Shown here in pieces: positions 42,237 through 50,635 of a stretch of 54,373 nucleotides of DNA. The notes beneath the pieces are model-generated. The model saw nothing but the letters and a program-made list of their open reading frames with translations. It ran no database searches and had not been told where the DNA came from. The stretch's first letter is position 1; every line of letters starts with the position of its first letter. Origin of the DNA: a virus. The translations under genes were made by a program, and so were the position numbers. The DNA lies in IMG/VR virus record IMGVR_UViG_3300042373_000932, positions 1 to 54,373 of that record. One strand, written 5' to 3'.

Positions 42237-43763
42237 TTATTTTAATTTTGACATTAAATCTTTCATTCTCAAGAACTGTGGATTCTCATATGTTTTAGAT
42301 TCAATTAAGTTAACTGCCGACCCTGTTGAAGGTGCTTTAGCAATTGTTCTTTCTAATGATTCATTCATAGGTTGAGATGCAGTCCCTGTAAGTTCATCTT
42401 TAATGACTTTGTATAAGTTTTTAGATTCTTTAATGTTTTCAACACCGTCAAATCTTCTTAAGATATTTATTTTTTCTTGTTTTGATGTTGAATGTTCTGT
42501 GAACAAACGAGTAGCGTAAGCTAAGTTTGAATTAAACACTGCAACCTCATTCAATTTATTTCTAAATACGTTAAGAGCTTTTCTGTATTCTTCATTCTTT
42601 TCTCTTAAAACTTTTAATTCACTTGTGTTTTGGTTCTCTTTAATTGCGGTATTAAAAGATGAGTGAGCTCTTGGTTTTGGTAACCCACCTCTTCTGAAAT
42701 TACTTCCATTACCTAATGTACGAGAAGCCTCTTTAGGTTCAACTTTTTTAGTTGTATTAGCAATTTTAGTTGTTTGCTCTTTTGTTTCTGTTTTTTTAAC
42801 AGATTTCATTTTTCCTTCAAGATTTTCACCTTCTTTATATTCAAATTTAGCTTTACCTGTTCCCATTGTTGGATTAACTGATTTTTTCACAGTTTTAAAT
42901 CCACCATTTTGGTTTGGTTTTGCATCATATTTAAATTTACTAGGATTACCCATTCCGGTTCCTTTTGGTTTTACAGACATTTTAGATTCCATCATTGTGT
43001 CATCATCCATATCCATATCGTCTTGTTCTTCTATTTCCATGTCCATGTCGTCTTGCTCTTCTAACTCTGAATCATCTTCGTCATCAAAAGAAATTTCATA
43101 AACGATTTCTTCATCGTCCATATCTTCTTCTTCGTCAAACATCATTTCATCACTTTCTCCAAATTCAGAATCTTCGTCGTCATTATCAAATACTCTAGAG
43201 ATAATATCTTCGATACCTTCAGAATCCATGTCCTCTTCTTCGTCATCGAAGTCCATATCTTCTTCTTCGTCGTCAAATTCTTCGAACATTTCTAATTCAT
43301 CTTCACCTTCACCAACAATCATATATTCTTTGTTGTTCTCTTCGTCTTTTAAACTGATGTTACCAGAATCATCTTTAGTAACAACAATATTATCTTCAGG
43401 TCCCATCAATTGGAATACACGTAAGATTTCTTCATCATCTTCTACGTCAGTAAGGTCTATGGTGTCTTCATCATCCATATCCATATCCATATTATCGGTA
43501 TCCATGTCATCTTCCATATCCATATCAACATCTACGTCGTCCATTTCTGTATCGTCCATATCTGTATCCATATCCATGTCATCCATGTCAACCTCAGTGT
43601 CAATCTCCTCATCATCTTGTTCTGTAAGAGATTCTTTTACTAGTTCTTTGATTTCTTGCGACATTGTCGAAGCAAGTATTCCTTTTGCATTTTCCGCTAC
43701 CGCCTCTTCCAAATTTTTCATTTGGATGATAGCTTCTTCAACTAAAGATTTTTCTTTTGCCAT
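42237..43763 (-). CDS. 22: Prohead core scaffold protein, gp22-like
   Basis: 508 residues. The N-terminal helix (MAKEKSLVEEAIIQ) is followed by I-K-E and L-T-E sites near 40 and 48; then an Asp/Met/Glu repeat region (DMDMDTDMDDTEMDD type), a small folded insert, more acid repeats and a helical C-terminal domain. T4 gp22 is the acidic scaffold degraded by gp21 after head assembly. It is longer and far more acidic than T4 gp22 (269 residues). The order gp21, gp22, gp23 supports the call. Confidence 0.85.
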   Translation of the reverse strand: MAKEKSLVEEAIIQMKNLEEAVAENAKGILASTMSQEIKELVKESLTEQDDEEIDTEVDMDDMDMDTDMDDTEMDDVDVDMDMEDDMDTDNMDMDMDDEDTIDLTDVEDDEEILRVFQLMGPEDNIVVTKDDSGNISLKDEENNKEYMIVGEGEDELEMFEEFDDEEEDMDFDDEEEDMDSEGIEDIISRVFDNDDEDSEFGESDEMMFDEEEDMDDEEIVYEISFDDEDDSELEEQDDMDMEIEEQDDMDMDDDTMMESKMSVKPKGTGMGNPSKFKYDAKPNQNGGFKTVKKSVNPTMGTGKAKFEYKEGENLEGKMKSVKKTETKEQTTKIANTTKKVEPKEASRTLGNGSNFRRGGLPKPRAHSSFNTAIKENQNTSELKVLREKNEEYRKALNVFRNKLNEVAVFNSNLAYATRLFTEHSTSKQEKINILRRFDGVENIKESKNLYKVIKDELTGTASQPMNESLERTIAKAPSTGSAVNLIESKTYENPQFLRMKDLMSKLK

Positions 43764-43785
43764 TTGTGTTTAAGTTATTTTAATA

Positions 43786-43793
43786 TATAAATA
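43786..43793 (-). promoter_or_regulatory. Candidate phage late promoter element, TATTTATA
   Basis: TATTTATA on the minus strand, 22 nt before the ATG of the scaffold gene. It would drive scaffold and major capsid together. Confidence 0.58.
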
Positions 43794-43798
43794 TCTCC

Positions 43799-43837
43799 CA
43801 TTATCAAAAAAGCATTATTTTTGCTAATTTGATAATG
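43799..43837. repeat. Inverted repeat between gp21-side terminator and scaffold promoter
   Basis: CATTATCAAA pairs with TTTGATAATG (10 bp), with an inner AGCA/TGCT stem after a 2x2 internal loop. On the plus strand a run of six T follows, so it could end antisense transcripts. It lies just upstream of the scaffold promoter element. Confidence 0.75.
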
Positions 43838-43880
43838 AGTTTTTTATATTAATAAATATTACCAAAAAAATAAAAGCATA

Positions 43881-43907
43881 AAAAAAGGAGACATTTCTGT
43901 CTCCTTA
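43881..43907 (-). terminator. Rho-independent terminator after the 43930 gene
   Basis: On the minus strand AAGGAGACA pairs with TGTCTCCTT around a 4-nt loop, followed by seven T. It ends transcripts from the gp21 gene and the small gene at 43930 before the scaffold promoter. Confidence 0.9.
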
Positions 43908-43929
43908 ATTAATTATTGAATATAAATTC

Positions 43930-44139
43930 TTATTCTATCACTTCATCAATTTTACTTTCAACAATTGCTGTGATTCTCCATTCCATTGTATAATGCTCAA
44001 ATACTTTTGTTACTTTAGCCTCTACGTCAGTTGGGTTGTAACCACTCACTAATTTTTCTTCTCTTAATTTTTTAATCTTACCTGATGCCTCATCAACTGA
44101 GTCCAATGTAATTTTTGCAATGAAATACTTTTCGTCCAT
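43930..44139 (-). CDS. Small protein between gp21 and gp22, DUF4494-like
   Basis: 69 residues, alpha/beta. The layout (YFIAKITLDSVDEASGKIKK, then V-S-G-Y-N-P-T-D-V-E-A-K-V and WRITAIVESKIDEVI) is like DUF4494 proteins of Bacteroidetes and their phages, whose function is unknown. It lies 17 nt after the gp21 stop, so the two are co-transcribed. Confidence 0.6.
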   Translation of the reverse strand: MDEKYFIAKITLDSVDEASGKIKKLREEKLVSGYNPTDVEAKVTKVFEHYTMEWRITAIVESKIDEVIE

Positions 44140-44156
44140 AATTTTTTCTATTTAGT

Positions 44157-44882
44157 TTAATATCCTAAATAATCGTTTAATTTTTTCATTAAGTCAAGTG
44201 ATTTATTTCCTGAATCACCAACATGTCTTTCAATACTCATTTTTTTCTCTTCTTCTAAGTTCTCGTCATACAGATGTTTGTCATCTTTATTTAAGAATAG
44301 ATACGCTCCCGGAGTTGAAGGTGAGGACACCAAGTCAAAACAAATTAATTCAAAATCGTCTTGTACTTCATTTTGTTCACCAATCTTTTTAAGAGAACCT
44401 ACACCTCTTGACGATATACCTAAAGTAACACCTTGTCTTAAGTAATTTGCTGCCAAATCTCCTTTGGTTGAACAAATACCTCTTTCGTGGTATCCCGGTG
44501 ATGTCAATAATTTAATCTTTCCCATTAGGACATTACCTTCCCACCATACTTCGGTGATTGCGTGAGAAACTCTATCTAAATCAATTAAAGATGATTCCGG
44601 GTGATTTAACTCTGAAAGAGCTGTACCCTTTTTAATCATTTTTTTATAATTATCAGCTTCTCTTTTTAATATACGTTCAGGGTATAATCGACCATTTCTA
44701 TTTGGTGTATCATATTTTTGTAATACAGCATAAAATTCAAATGGTTTTGAGTGGTCTAACATTTCATTAGATTCTCTTATTAATGTTTCGTTACGATTAT
44801 CCTTTGGATTAATATATCCGGCATCGTATTCAACTAATATACCTTTTCCTGATTCGTTCGGTTGTAATATTCTTAAACTCAT
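44157..44882 (-). CDS. 21: Prohead core protease, T4 gp21-like
   Basis: 241 residues. The herpesvirus-assemblin-like serine protease pattern is visible: H94 in E-L-N-H-P-E-S-S, S157/S158 in G-V-T-L-G-I-S-S-R-G-V-G, and a D183 strand (ICFDLVSSPSTPGA). T4 gp21 cuts head proteins after (I/L)-x-E during maturation. Length and the neighbouring scaffold and capsid genes agree. The C-terminal acidic tail (ENLEEEKK) may be removed in maturation. Confidence 0.88.
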   Translation of the reverse strand: MSLRILQPNESGKGILVEYDAGYINPKDNRNETLIRESNEMLDHSKPFEFYAVLQKYDTPNRNGRLYPERILKREADNYKKMIKKGTALSELNHPESSLIDLDRVSHAITEVWWEGNVLMGKIKLLTSPGYHERGICSTKGDLAANYLRQGVTLGISSRGVGSLKKIGEQNEVQDDFELICFDLVSSPSTPGAYLFLNKDDKHLYDENLEEEKKMSIERHVGDSGNKSLDLMKKLNDYLGY

Positions 44883-44897
44883 TTTAAATGTTTTAAT

Positions 44898-44905
44898 AAT
44901 AAATA
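44898..44905 (-). promoter_or_regulatory. Candidate phage late promoter element, TATTTATT
   Basis: A one-base variant of the shared element on the minus strand, 15 nt before the ATG of the gp21 gene. Confidence 0.5.
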
Positions 44906-45376
44906 TTAAACATTTTCGGTTTGTAACGTATCTTTAACGGATTTGATTTTTTTAGTTAGATAAAACTTAAAATAATTGTTGTCATAAAAGTTATCGTTGT
45001 AGATTTTATTTGTAATTTTTAATAATGTATCTTTAATTTGTTTTGATTTAAAATCGAGGTTTTCTTCTATAACATAGAAATTAACTTCTAAATTCATAAA
45101 TGATTTTTTACCCAAATTTAATCCACTTGACCTTAAATCTAAATCTACAATAAATTTTGTATCAAAAATTTTATTATTTAACGACTCGTAAACCGAGTGT
45201 TTAATACCCCTACTTAAATTTAAAACTGTTCTCGACCAATTATCGGATTCATAGATTGGTTCAACCCATGTTTGTACGTTTAAGTAAAGTGATTTCAAGT
45301 TTACAGAATCAACTGTCCCATAAACAACTTTCGCGGTTTTGAAACCTGTTAGTTGAGAGGTTTTCCCCTTTTTCAT
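44906..45376 (-). CDS. Virion-type protein upstream of gp21, unknown
   Basis: 156 residues, basic N-terminus (MKKGKTSQLTGFKTAKV), mixed alpha/beta, with several long strands (FIVDLDLRSSGLN; FMNLEVNFYVIEENLD) and a Lys-rich helix at the end. In T4-like phages short completion or tail-connector proteins are found near here, but I see no diagnostic motif. The intergenic gap upstream (45377-45468) is shared with the divergent bS21 gene. Confidence 0.7.
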   Translation of the reverse strand: MKKGKTSQLTGFKTAKVVYGTVDSVNLKSLYLNVQTWVEPIYESDNWSRTVLNLSRGIKHSVYESLNNKIFDTKFIVDLDLRSSGLNLGKKSFMNLEVNFYVIEENLDFKSKQIKDTLLKITNKIYNDNFYDNNYFKFYLTKKIKSVKDTLQTENV

Positions 45377-45468
45377 TAATTTTCATATTTTTCCTTTTAT
45401 TTTTAAAAAAGATAGGTAAAATAAGGGGTCAGGTCAAATTTTTTGTTATTTTGATATATATGTTATAT

Positions 45469-45663
45469 ATGTTAATAGTTAAATTAGATAAAAATACACC
45501 AATAGAGAAAGCACTGAAACTCTATAAAAGTAAAGTTATCAAGACACGTCAAAGTTCTGAACTTAATAAGCGAAAAGAATTTATCAAACCTTCCGTAAAA
45601 AAAAGAAACGTGTTAGCTAAGGCTAAACACGTTCAATTAAAATATTATTCGGATAACGATTAA
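45469..45663 (+). CDS. rpsU: Ribosomal protein bS21 homologue
   Basis: 64 residues from the ATG at 45469; in-frame starts upstream (TTG at 45451, ATG at 45460) would add residues absent from bS21. The protein opens MLIVKLDKNTPIEKALKLYK and has the hallmark ELNKRKEFIKPSVKKRNVLA, matching the R-x-(R/K)-x-(F/E)-x-K-P-S core of Bacteroidetes bS21. bS21 joins the small subunit near the anti-Shine-Dalgarno sequence, which it helps occlude in Flavobacterium ribosomes. The phage copy could replace host bS21 and bias translation to phage messages. Plus strand within the minus capsid block; stop overlaps the convergent gene by 4 bp. Confidence 0.87.
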   Translation: MLIVKLDKNTPIEKALKLYKSKVIKTRQSSELNKRKEFIKPSVKKRNVLAKAKHVQLKYYSDND

Positions 45664-46379
45664 AGATTCTCGTTTAAACTTTTAAGTTTAAAATACGTTA
45701 ATTTGTCGTACTTCTCTGATAACACTTTTGTAAGTGTTTCATCAATTCTAGTTTTCACTGAATTATCTTCGGACGAATTCTTCATTGCTTTTAATTTATC
45801 AACTACATTTTCTTTAAGGGTGTTATATTTCACGGATAATTCACCATCATCTTCAGATAACAATTTAACTATTTCAGCTTTGTCAGATTCACTTAAAGTA
45901 TCAATATAATTCTTAATAGTTTTATTTGCAACACTAACCATAGTTGATAATGGAAGTTCAATACCTTTGGATTCTGTAATTGGAAGTTTTTTCAAATTCT
46001 CAATAATTAAATTTTTACTTTTAATTCTTGATTCAATGGTTAAAACATCTGTTGAAAATAAGTTATCGATATTTTCGTATGAGTTATTAGATTTAGTATT
46101 TCTAACCCACATATTTAATTTTTTCAAATCTGCCGGTAAAATTTTATTCACAGCATTTTCATATAGAGTAATACATTCGTGGATGTATTCTCTTGAATAT
46201 GATTCACTCAAACCTTTTTTAGAGTTTAACTCATCATACATATAGAAAATCTTACTAACATTTTTATTCTCTAATACAAGTTTTTTAAATGTTTTTAATT
46301 CGTCTTTAAATGTGTCGTTTTTATACGACTCAAGTAATACGTTTTCTATCTTCGATTTTAATATACCAAACTTTGTCAT
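45660..46379 (-). CDS. Helical virion-type protein between portal and gp21, unknown
   Basis: 239 residues, almost all helical and Lys/Glu/Ser-rich. The N-terminal helix (MTKFGILKSKIENVLLESYK) contains L-L-E, a possible prohead-protease site. The position between gp20 and gp21 is where T4 keeps small core genes (gp67, gp68), so a prohead core protein is a fair guess. Its stop overlaps that of the bS21 gene on the other strand. The TATTTATA element lies 13 nt before its ATG. Confidence 0.7.
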   Translation of the reverse strand: MTKFGILKSKIENVLLESYKNDTFKDELKTFKKLVLENKNVSKIFYMYDELNSKKGLSESYSREYIHECITLYENAVNKILPADLKKLNMWVRNTKSNNSYENIDNLFSTDVLTIESRIKSKNLIIENLKKLPITESKGIELPLSTMVSVANKTIKNYIDTLSESDKAEIVKLLSEDDGELSVKYNTLKENVVDKLKAMKNSSEDNSVKTRIDETLTKVLSEKYDKLTYFKLKSLNENL

Positions 46380-46392
46380 TTTCTTTTTTAAT

Positions 46393-46400
46393 TATAAATA
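46393..46400 (-). promoter_or_regulatory. Candidate phage late promoter element, TATTTATA
   Basis: TATTTATA on the minus strand, 13 nt before the ATG of the 45660 gene and directly after the portal stop codon. Confidence 0.55.
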
Positions 46401-48269
46401 TCAATCATTTAAGATTTTATCCAATTCTTTTTCCATATCACCTAAAGAATTTCTTGCTCGAGATAAATCAATGTAAGAATCGTCTTCAGTTAGATTACCA
46501 CTTTCCAATAAGATATTCAAATTATCTCGTTTGACTGATTCAGGAGTTATTTCAGCTTCACCACCCGGTGCCGGTGCTCCACCCGGTTCAGGTGCTCCAC
46601 CCGGTTCAGGTTCTCCACCTAAGTCAAGTCCTCCACCTAAGTCAGATTCAAGACCTCCTCCACCTCCTCCACCAGGTGGTGGGGCAGGAGCAGCCGCTCC
46701 AACGGCCGTAGTTCCGGATTTACTCGCGTATAATTTATCTATAGTATCAAATACACCCGTATGAGTAATTATGGTTGCGGTATTAGTTAATTCCGCACCA
46801 ACCGCTTTTTCAATACGTTGTTGTTGTAAATCTAATTTAATTTCTTCATCAGAGAATCCTAATACGTGTTTCTTAGCCCATGTAACAGATACCGGAGCGA
46901 TACCTTCGATAGCCGCAACAGCATCTTTATACAATAAAATTTTCTCTTTCCAAATATCAATTTTTAATAAATCTGCTTGAGATGATGGGTTTGTAAGAGC
47001 CAATGTAAAGTTTGACAATTCATCCTCAAATCCTAATAAGAATAAATGAATAATTGCAACTTTATTTAATTCGGCAATCATAGATTTTTGAATTCTATTA
47101 ATTGTTCTTGCGAAACGAATATCCATTAAAGATAAATTTTTACCATCACCCGTTACTTCCTCAAAACCTAAAAACGCTTTAGGAACACGAAGTGCTGTTA
47201 ATAATTTCTTTTGGATATATTCAATATCGGCAATCTCCGCCAAATTTTGTGCTCCCGGTAAGGTATCAATTGGACTTGGTGCCGCAGGGTCACGAACAGG
47301 AATAAAGTAATCTTGGTCAACAGCCATTTGATTAAATCTCATATCTACATTCCCTGTTTGAGAATCAACCACTTGACTTCTTTTAAATTTGTTAGCCACA
47401 CGTTGTACATATGGTTCAACATCTTTATCGTCCATATTACCAACATAAACTTTAAATACACGTCTTTCAGGAGCTCTTGAAGTTCTATAAATCAACATCG
47501 CATCTTCTGAAAGTAATAATTGTTTCCAAATACGTCTCGCTTTCTCCAACATAGAAGTACCATAAGGAAGTTTTCTATCATCACCTAATAATCTAAAATG
47601 GGCAATCTCCCATGAATTGAATTCCATGTCTTTAATTTTCCATTTGAAACGTAATCCTTTACTATCCGCAGGTTCTTCAACATTTGCTGATTTCGCAGCC
47701 ATACCTCTCTCCAAACGTTCTATTTCAATGTTTGGTAATTGCATACACCCAACAATGCCTTTTTCCGCATCCAATTTTAGATACACGAAGTTATCTCCAT
47801 ATTTACAAGTATTTCTTGTCCACATAGGTAAATTAGTATTTAAATCTAATACGTTGTTAAATAAGTCAGTTAAGATTCCTTTAATTCTTTTTGATTCAGA
47901 ATAAATCTGTAACATATATCCATTTTGGTCAACAGTTGTTGATTCTTCACCATAGATATCCAAAGCGGCAGAAATTTCAGGAGTATACTCCATCGATTCA
48001 TAATCATAAAATGAAGCTAAACGAGTTGGTTCATAATATACCGCTTGAGTATATAAATTACTTTCAATTTTAGTCCATTGATTGGCTAGATAATAAGTTT
48101 GTTGTGCCTGTAATTTTTCTCTCTCGTATTCGGCTTTAGACGTGGTTTTTAATAATTCCTTCTTATCTAACTGATATACGGGATAATCTTGATTCAATAA
48201 CGAATTTGGTCCAAATGCTTTGGATAACCTTTGCCAAACTGTTAAATCATTATTTTGATTGTTTTCCAT
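46401..48269 (-). CDS. 20: Portal protein, T4 gp20-like
   Basis: 622 residues. The gp20 signatures are plain: TRLASFYDYESMEYTPEISA, then LDIYGEESTT, WTRNTCKYGDNFVYLKL, and later LRVPKAFLGFEEVTGDGKNL and RFARTINRIQKSMIAELNKV. The last 120 residues form a Gly/Pro/Ala/Glu low-complexity stretch followed by a short helix (YIDLSRARNSLGDMEKELDK), an extension not found in T4 gp20. It forms the 12-fold ring where DNA enters and the tail attaches. Confidence 0.92.
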   Translation of the reverse strand: MENNQNNDLTVWQRLSKAFGPNSLLNQDYPVYQLDKKELLKTTSKAEYEREKLQAQQTYYLANQWTKIESNLYTQAVYYEPTRLASFYDYESMEYTPEISAALDIYGEESTTVDQNGYMLQIYSESKRIKGILTDLFNNVLDLNTNLPMWTRNTCKYGDNFVYLKLDAEKGIVGCMQLPNIEIERLERGMAAKSANVEEPADSKGLRFKWKIKDMEFNSWEIAHFRLLGDDRKLPYGTSMLEKARRIWKQLLLSEDAMLIYRTSRAPERRVFKVYVGNMDDKDVEPYVQRVANKFKRSQVVDSQTGNVDMRFNQMAVDQDYFIPVRDPAAPSPIDTLPGAQNLAEIADIEYIQKKLLTALRVPKAFLGFEEVTGDGKNLSLMDIRFARTINRIQKSMIAELNKVAIIHLFLLGFEDELSNFTLALTNPSSQADLLKIDIWKEKILLYKDAVAAIEGIAPVSVTWAKKHVLGFSDEEIKLDLQQQRIEKAVGAELTNTATIITHTGVFDTIDKLYASKSGTTAVGAAAPAPPPGGGGGGGLESDLGGGLDLGGEPEPGGAPEPGGAPAPGGEAEITPESVKRDNLNILLESGNLTEDDSYIDLSRARNSLGDMEKELDKILND

Positions 48270-48297
48270 ATGAAAAATTTAAATATTTTTTTATTTT

Positions 48298-48305
48298 AAT
48301 AAATA
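48298..48305 (-). promoter_or_regulatory. Candidate phage late promoter element, TATTTATT
   Basis: A one-base variant of the element on the minus strand, 28 nt before the ATG of the portal gene. Confidence 0.45.
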
Positions 48306-48326
48306 GTTTAGATTAACCAAATATCA

Positions 48327-48830
48327 TCATGGGATTGTTGGTGTGGGGGTTGGCGTTGGATAATTAACCGGTGGTACAGGTATTGGGAACGGGTCACAAT
48401 CAACAATTAAGTTATCACCATTTTCTGCTATAATACGGATAAAGTCCTCAGTCGCTAAGTAACAAATCTCAACAATTGGTGAAGGTGTCATTGTAGGTGT
48501 TGGCGTAGGTGTTGGCGTACCCGTTGGTGGTGGTGTAGGTGTTGGAGTAGGTGTTGGTTCTGCCGTTGGTGTTGGTGGAAGAGCTCCACTAAATGTGTCA
48601 ATAGTTCTAGGTCTATTAAAATCAGGTTCAAATACTTTAACACTTAAAATATCTTGACCAGGAACAACCATTCTAGACCCTGCGAAAATTTTACCTGATT
48701 TTTTTCGATTTACAAAACCACCTGATTTACCGACACCCAAATTAAGAGTTGCATTAGCATACAAATCTGCATTTGCATCAAATGTTATACTATTATTTAA
48801 AGTAGAAGTTTTTCTATCGGTAATACCCAT
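48327..48830 (-). CDS. Virion-type protein with Thr-Pro linker
   Basis: 167 residues. The N-terminal 80 are beta-rich (GITDRKTSTLNNSITFDANA; SRMVVPGQDILSVKVFEPDF), followed by a (T-P)n linker of about 35 residues, a short folded segment (ICYLATEDFIRIIAENGDNL) and another TPTPTP end. The same linker style occurs in the 9949 and 10946 proteins. It lies between terminase and portal genes. Perhaps a head fibre or decoration; the family is not recognised. Confidence 0.68.
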   Translation of the reverse strand: MGITDRKTSTLNNSITFDANADLYANATLNLGVGKSGGFVNRKKSGKIFAGSRMVVPGQDILSVKVFEPDFNRPRTIDTFSGALPPTPTAEPTPTPTPTPPPTGTPTPTPTPTMTPSPIVEICYLATEDFIRIIAENGDNLIVDCDPFPIPVPPVNYPTPTPTPTIP

Positions 48831-48842
48831 TTATGTTTATTT

Positions 48843-48850
48843 GATAAATA
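48843..48850 (-). promoter_or_regulatory. Candidate phage late promoter element, TATTTATC
   Basis: A one-base variant of the element on the minus strand, 12 nt before the ATG of the 48327 gene and directly after the terminase stop codon. Confidence 0.45.
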
Positions 48851-50620
48851 TTATCTTGTACCAAATAACCAGCCATATTTCATATAATCGTCTCGACTTA
48901 TATTTCCATTACTAAATTGACCAATTCTTTCTCGAGTATTTGGTATTACGGGGTTAAACGCTAATGATTCACTTACATTGTCATTATTAGTGACCGCCCA
49001 AGAATCAATCATCGCTTTAGTATGTTCAGTAACTTTAGTTAATTTACTAAACGATGATTCAGCAACGTAGGTTGCCATCGCAATAGACATGATTAAATCG
49101 TCGTGATGACCTTTTTGGTGGTCAGGTCTACCATTCATATAAATAAATGTATTCATTTCATTATACAAACGAGAACTATAAATTCTAAATCCATGTCTCA
49201 TTACTTCTTCAAACGAAGCAATAATTTGAACTCTTTTATTATTAAAGTTTATTCCCGGAATTTTCTCCGCAGCTTTTGGGTCGTATTTCCATTTGTTTGC
49301 CGTGTCAACACCATCAACATATAAATCTTTATAATTCATTTCTTGAAGTTTTCTTGATGTTGAAACACCCATACCTCCAGTGATATCTATTACCACAAAA
49401 CAAGAATAGTTTGTCGCCCATTTGTGACAAATTTCCGCCATAGTGTCCGGAGGTAATTTACCCACATACTCAGCGACTTGTTCTTGAGTATCAAAATCGA
49501 CAATTTGGAATGAACTAAAATCTTCAGAATCCCCACGAGAAACGTCGACACCCATAATGTATTTATGTCCAATCACAGGTTCTTTCCAAATCCAAAGAGC
49601 ATTCCCCATTAACTTTGATATAGGTTCAAGAATCATATTTTCACGAATCTTTTGCATCATAAGAGAATCAAATACGTTATCCCCCGAACCTAAGAAGTTA
49701 CATTCTAACTCTTGGGATACTTTACGTTTATCGTATTTTAATTTCTTAACCATCGCCTCAAACCAAGATGAACAAGGTTTATACCCGGCATCCATAATAA
49801 TTCTTAACTCTTTATAATTTCTATTTTCATAAGGTATTTTAGACCAATCAAGAAATTCATCTGGTTTATAATCTTCTTTATTCAATAGGAAATGAATTAT
49901 ATCATCAGTTTTTACCAAGAATAAATCTTTAGTATAACGTGGGTCACGATACCAAAACATCTCGGTAATTTTGAAGTCATTCATATTACGTAATGCTTGG
50001 TCATATATTTCGTAGTAAATTGGGTCGTATCCGTTTGGAGTTGAAACAACAATTACTTTACCCCCCGTAGATAGGGACGCCATACAAGCAGCCCAAAAGT
50101 CACTGTCAGCTTCGATAAACGCCGCCTCGTCAAATACAAGTATTGTTGGTGTAAACCCACGCAAGGCATCTTTCGATGTCGCAACGGCTTTAACCTCACA
50201 ACCATTTGTTAATTTATAATGTTTTTGGGAATTTTTTGCTTTATCAAAATCTACACCTGTCCAAGACGGCCATTGAGCAACGAACGCTTTTATTTTATTA
50301 GCCATCTCCAGTGAAGTATCCAACTTATTGGCGATAATCAATATTTTTTCGGGGGTTTCTTTTCTTGCGAATACTAACTTTCGTGACATCCAAGCCGCGG
50401 TAACTGTTGATACCCCGGCCTGTCTGTACTTTAATGCAATGTTTTCATTGTATTCTTCGTAATCTTCTAATAAAGATAATTGGTCAGGAAAAAGTTCTAA
50501 TGGAACATATTTTTTAACCGTATTATCATATGTTTCTAAATACGTTCTAAGTGCGTATTCAACATCTCGATTACATTTTACGTATTCAATTAATACTTGT
50601 TCTTTTGTTAAATTTGACAT
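48851..50620 (-). CDS. 17: Terminase large subunit, T4 gp17-like
   Basis: 589 residues. The ATPase domain has the terminase Walker A variant R-Q-A-G-V-S-T (66-72), an I-L-I-I-A-N strand and Walker B I-L-V-F-D-E-A (D164, E165), with S-T-P-N-G as coupling motif III. The RNase H-like nuclease domain has G-V-D-V-S-R-G-D-S-E-D, F-V-V-I-D-I-T-G and G-H-H-D-D-L-I-M-S, supplying its acidic metal ligands. It pumps DNA through the portal and cuts concatemers. The gene is 15 nt after the 50636 gene. Confidence 0.95.
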   Translation of the reverse strand: MSNLTKEQVLIEYVKCNRDVEYALRTYLETYDNTVKKYVPLELFPDQLSLLEDYEEYNENIALKYRQAGVSTVTAAWMSRKLVFARKETPEKILIIANKLDTSLEMANKIKAFVAQWPSWTGVDFDKAKNSQKHYKLTNGCEVKAVATSKDALRGFTPTILVFDEAAFIEADSDFWAACMASLSTGGKVIVVSTPNGYDPIYYEIYDQALRNMNDFKITEMFWYRDPRYTKDLFLVKTDDIIHFLLNKEDYKPDEFLDWSKIPYENRNYKELRIIMDAGYKPCSSWFEAMVKKLKYDKRKVSQELECNFLGSGDNVFDSLMMQKIRENMILEPISKLMGNALWIWKEPVIGHKYIMGVDVSRGDSEDFSSFQIVDFDTQEQVAEYVGKLPPDTMAEICHKWATNYSCFVVIDITGGMGVSTSRKLQEMNYKDLYVDGVDTANKWKYDPKAAEKIPGINFNNKRVQIIASFEEVMRHGFRIYSSRLYNEMNTFIYMNGRPDHQKGHHDDLIMSIAMATYVAESSFSKLTKVTEHTKAMIDSWAVTNNDNVSESLAFNPVIPNTRERIGQFSNGNISRDDYMKYGWLFGTR

Positions 50621-50635
50621 AAGTCGGTTTGGTTT

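Noticed and set aside
43228-43773. A plus-strand Ser-rich frame opposite the scaffold gene
   Set aside because: Poly-Ser is the antisense of Asp/Glu/Met codons in the acidic scaffold; no independent start signal or protein features.
45423-45440. AAGGGG upstream of the bS21 gene as a Shine-Dalgarno sequence
   Set aside because: It lies about 40 nt before the chosen ATG, too far to act in initiation. Host rpsU genes can carry a strong site, but none is visible at the right distance here.
46531-46764. A plus-strand Pro/Gly-rich frame opposite the portal gene
   Set aside because: It is the mirror of the Gly/Pro-rich portal tail and ends with it.
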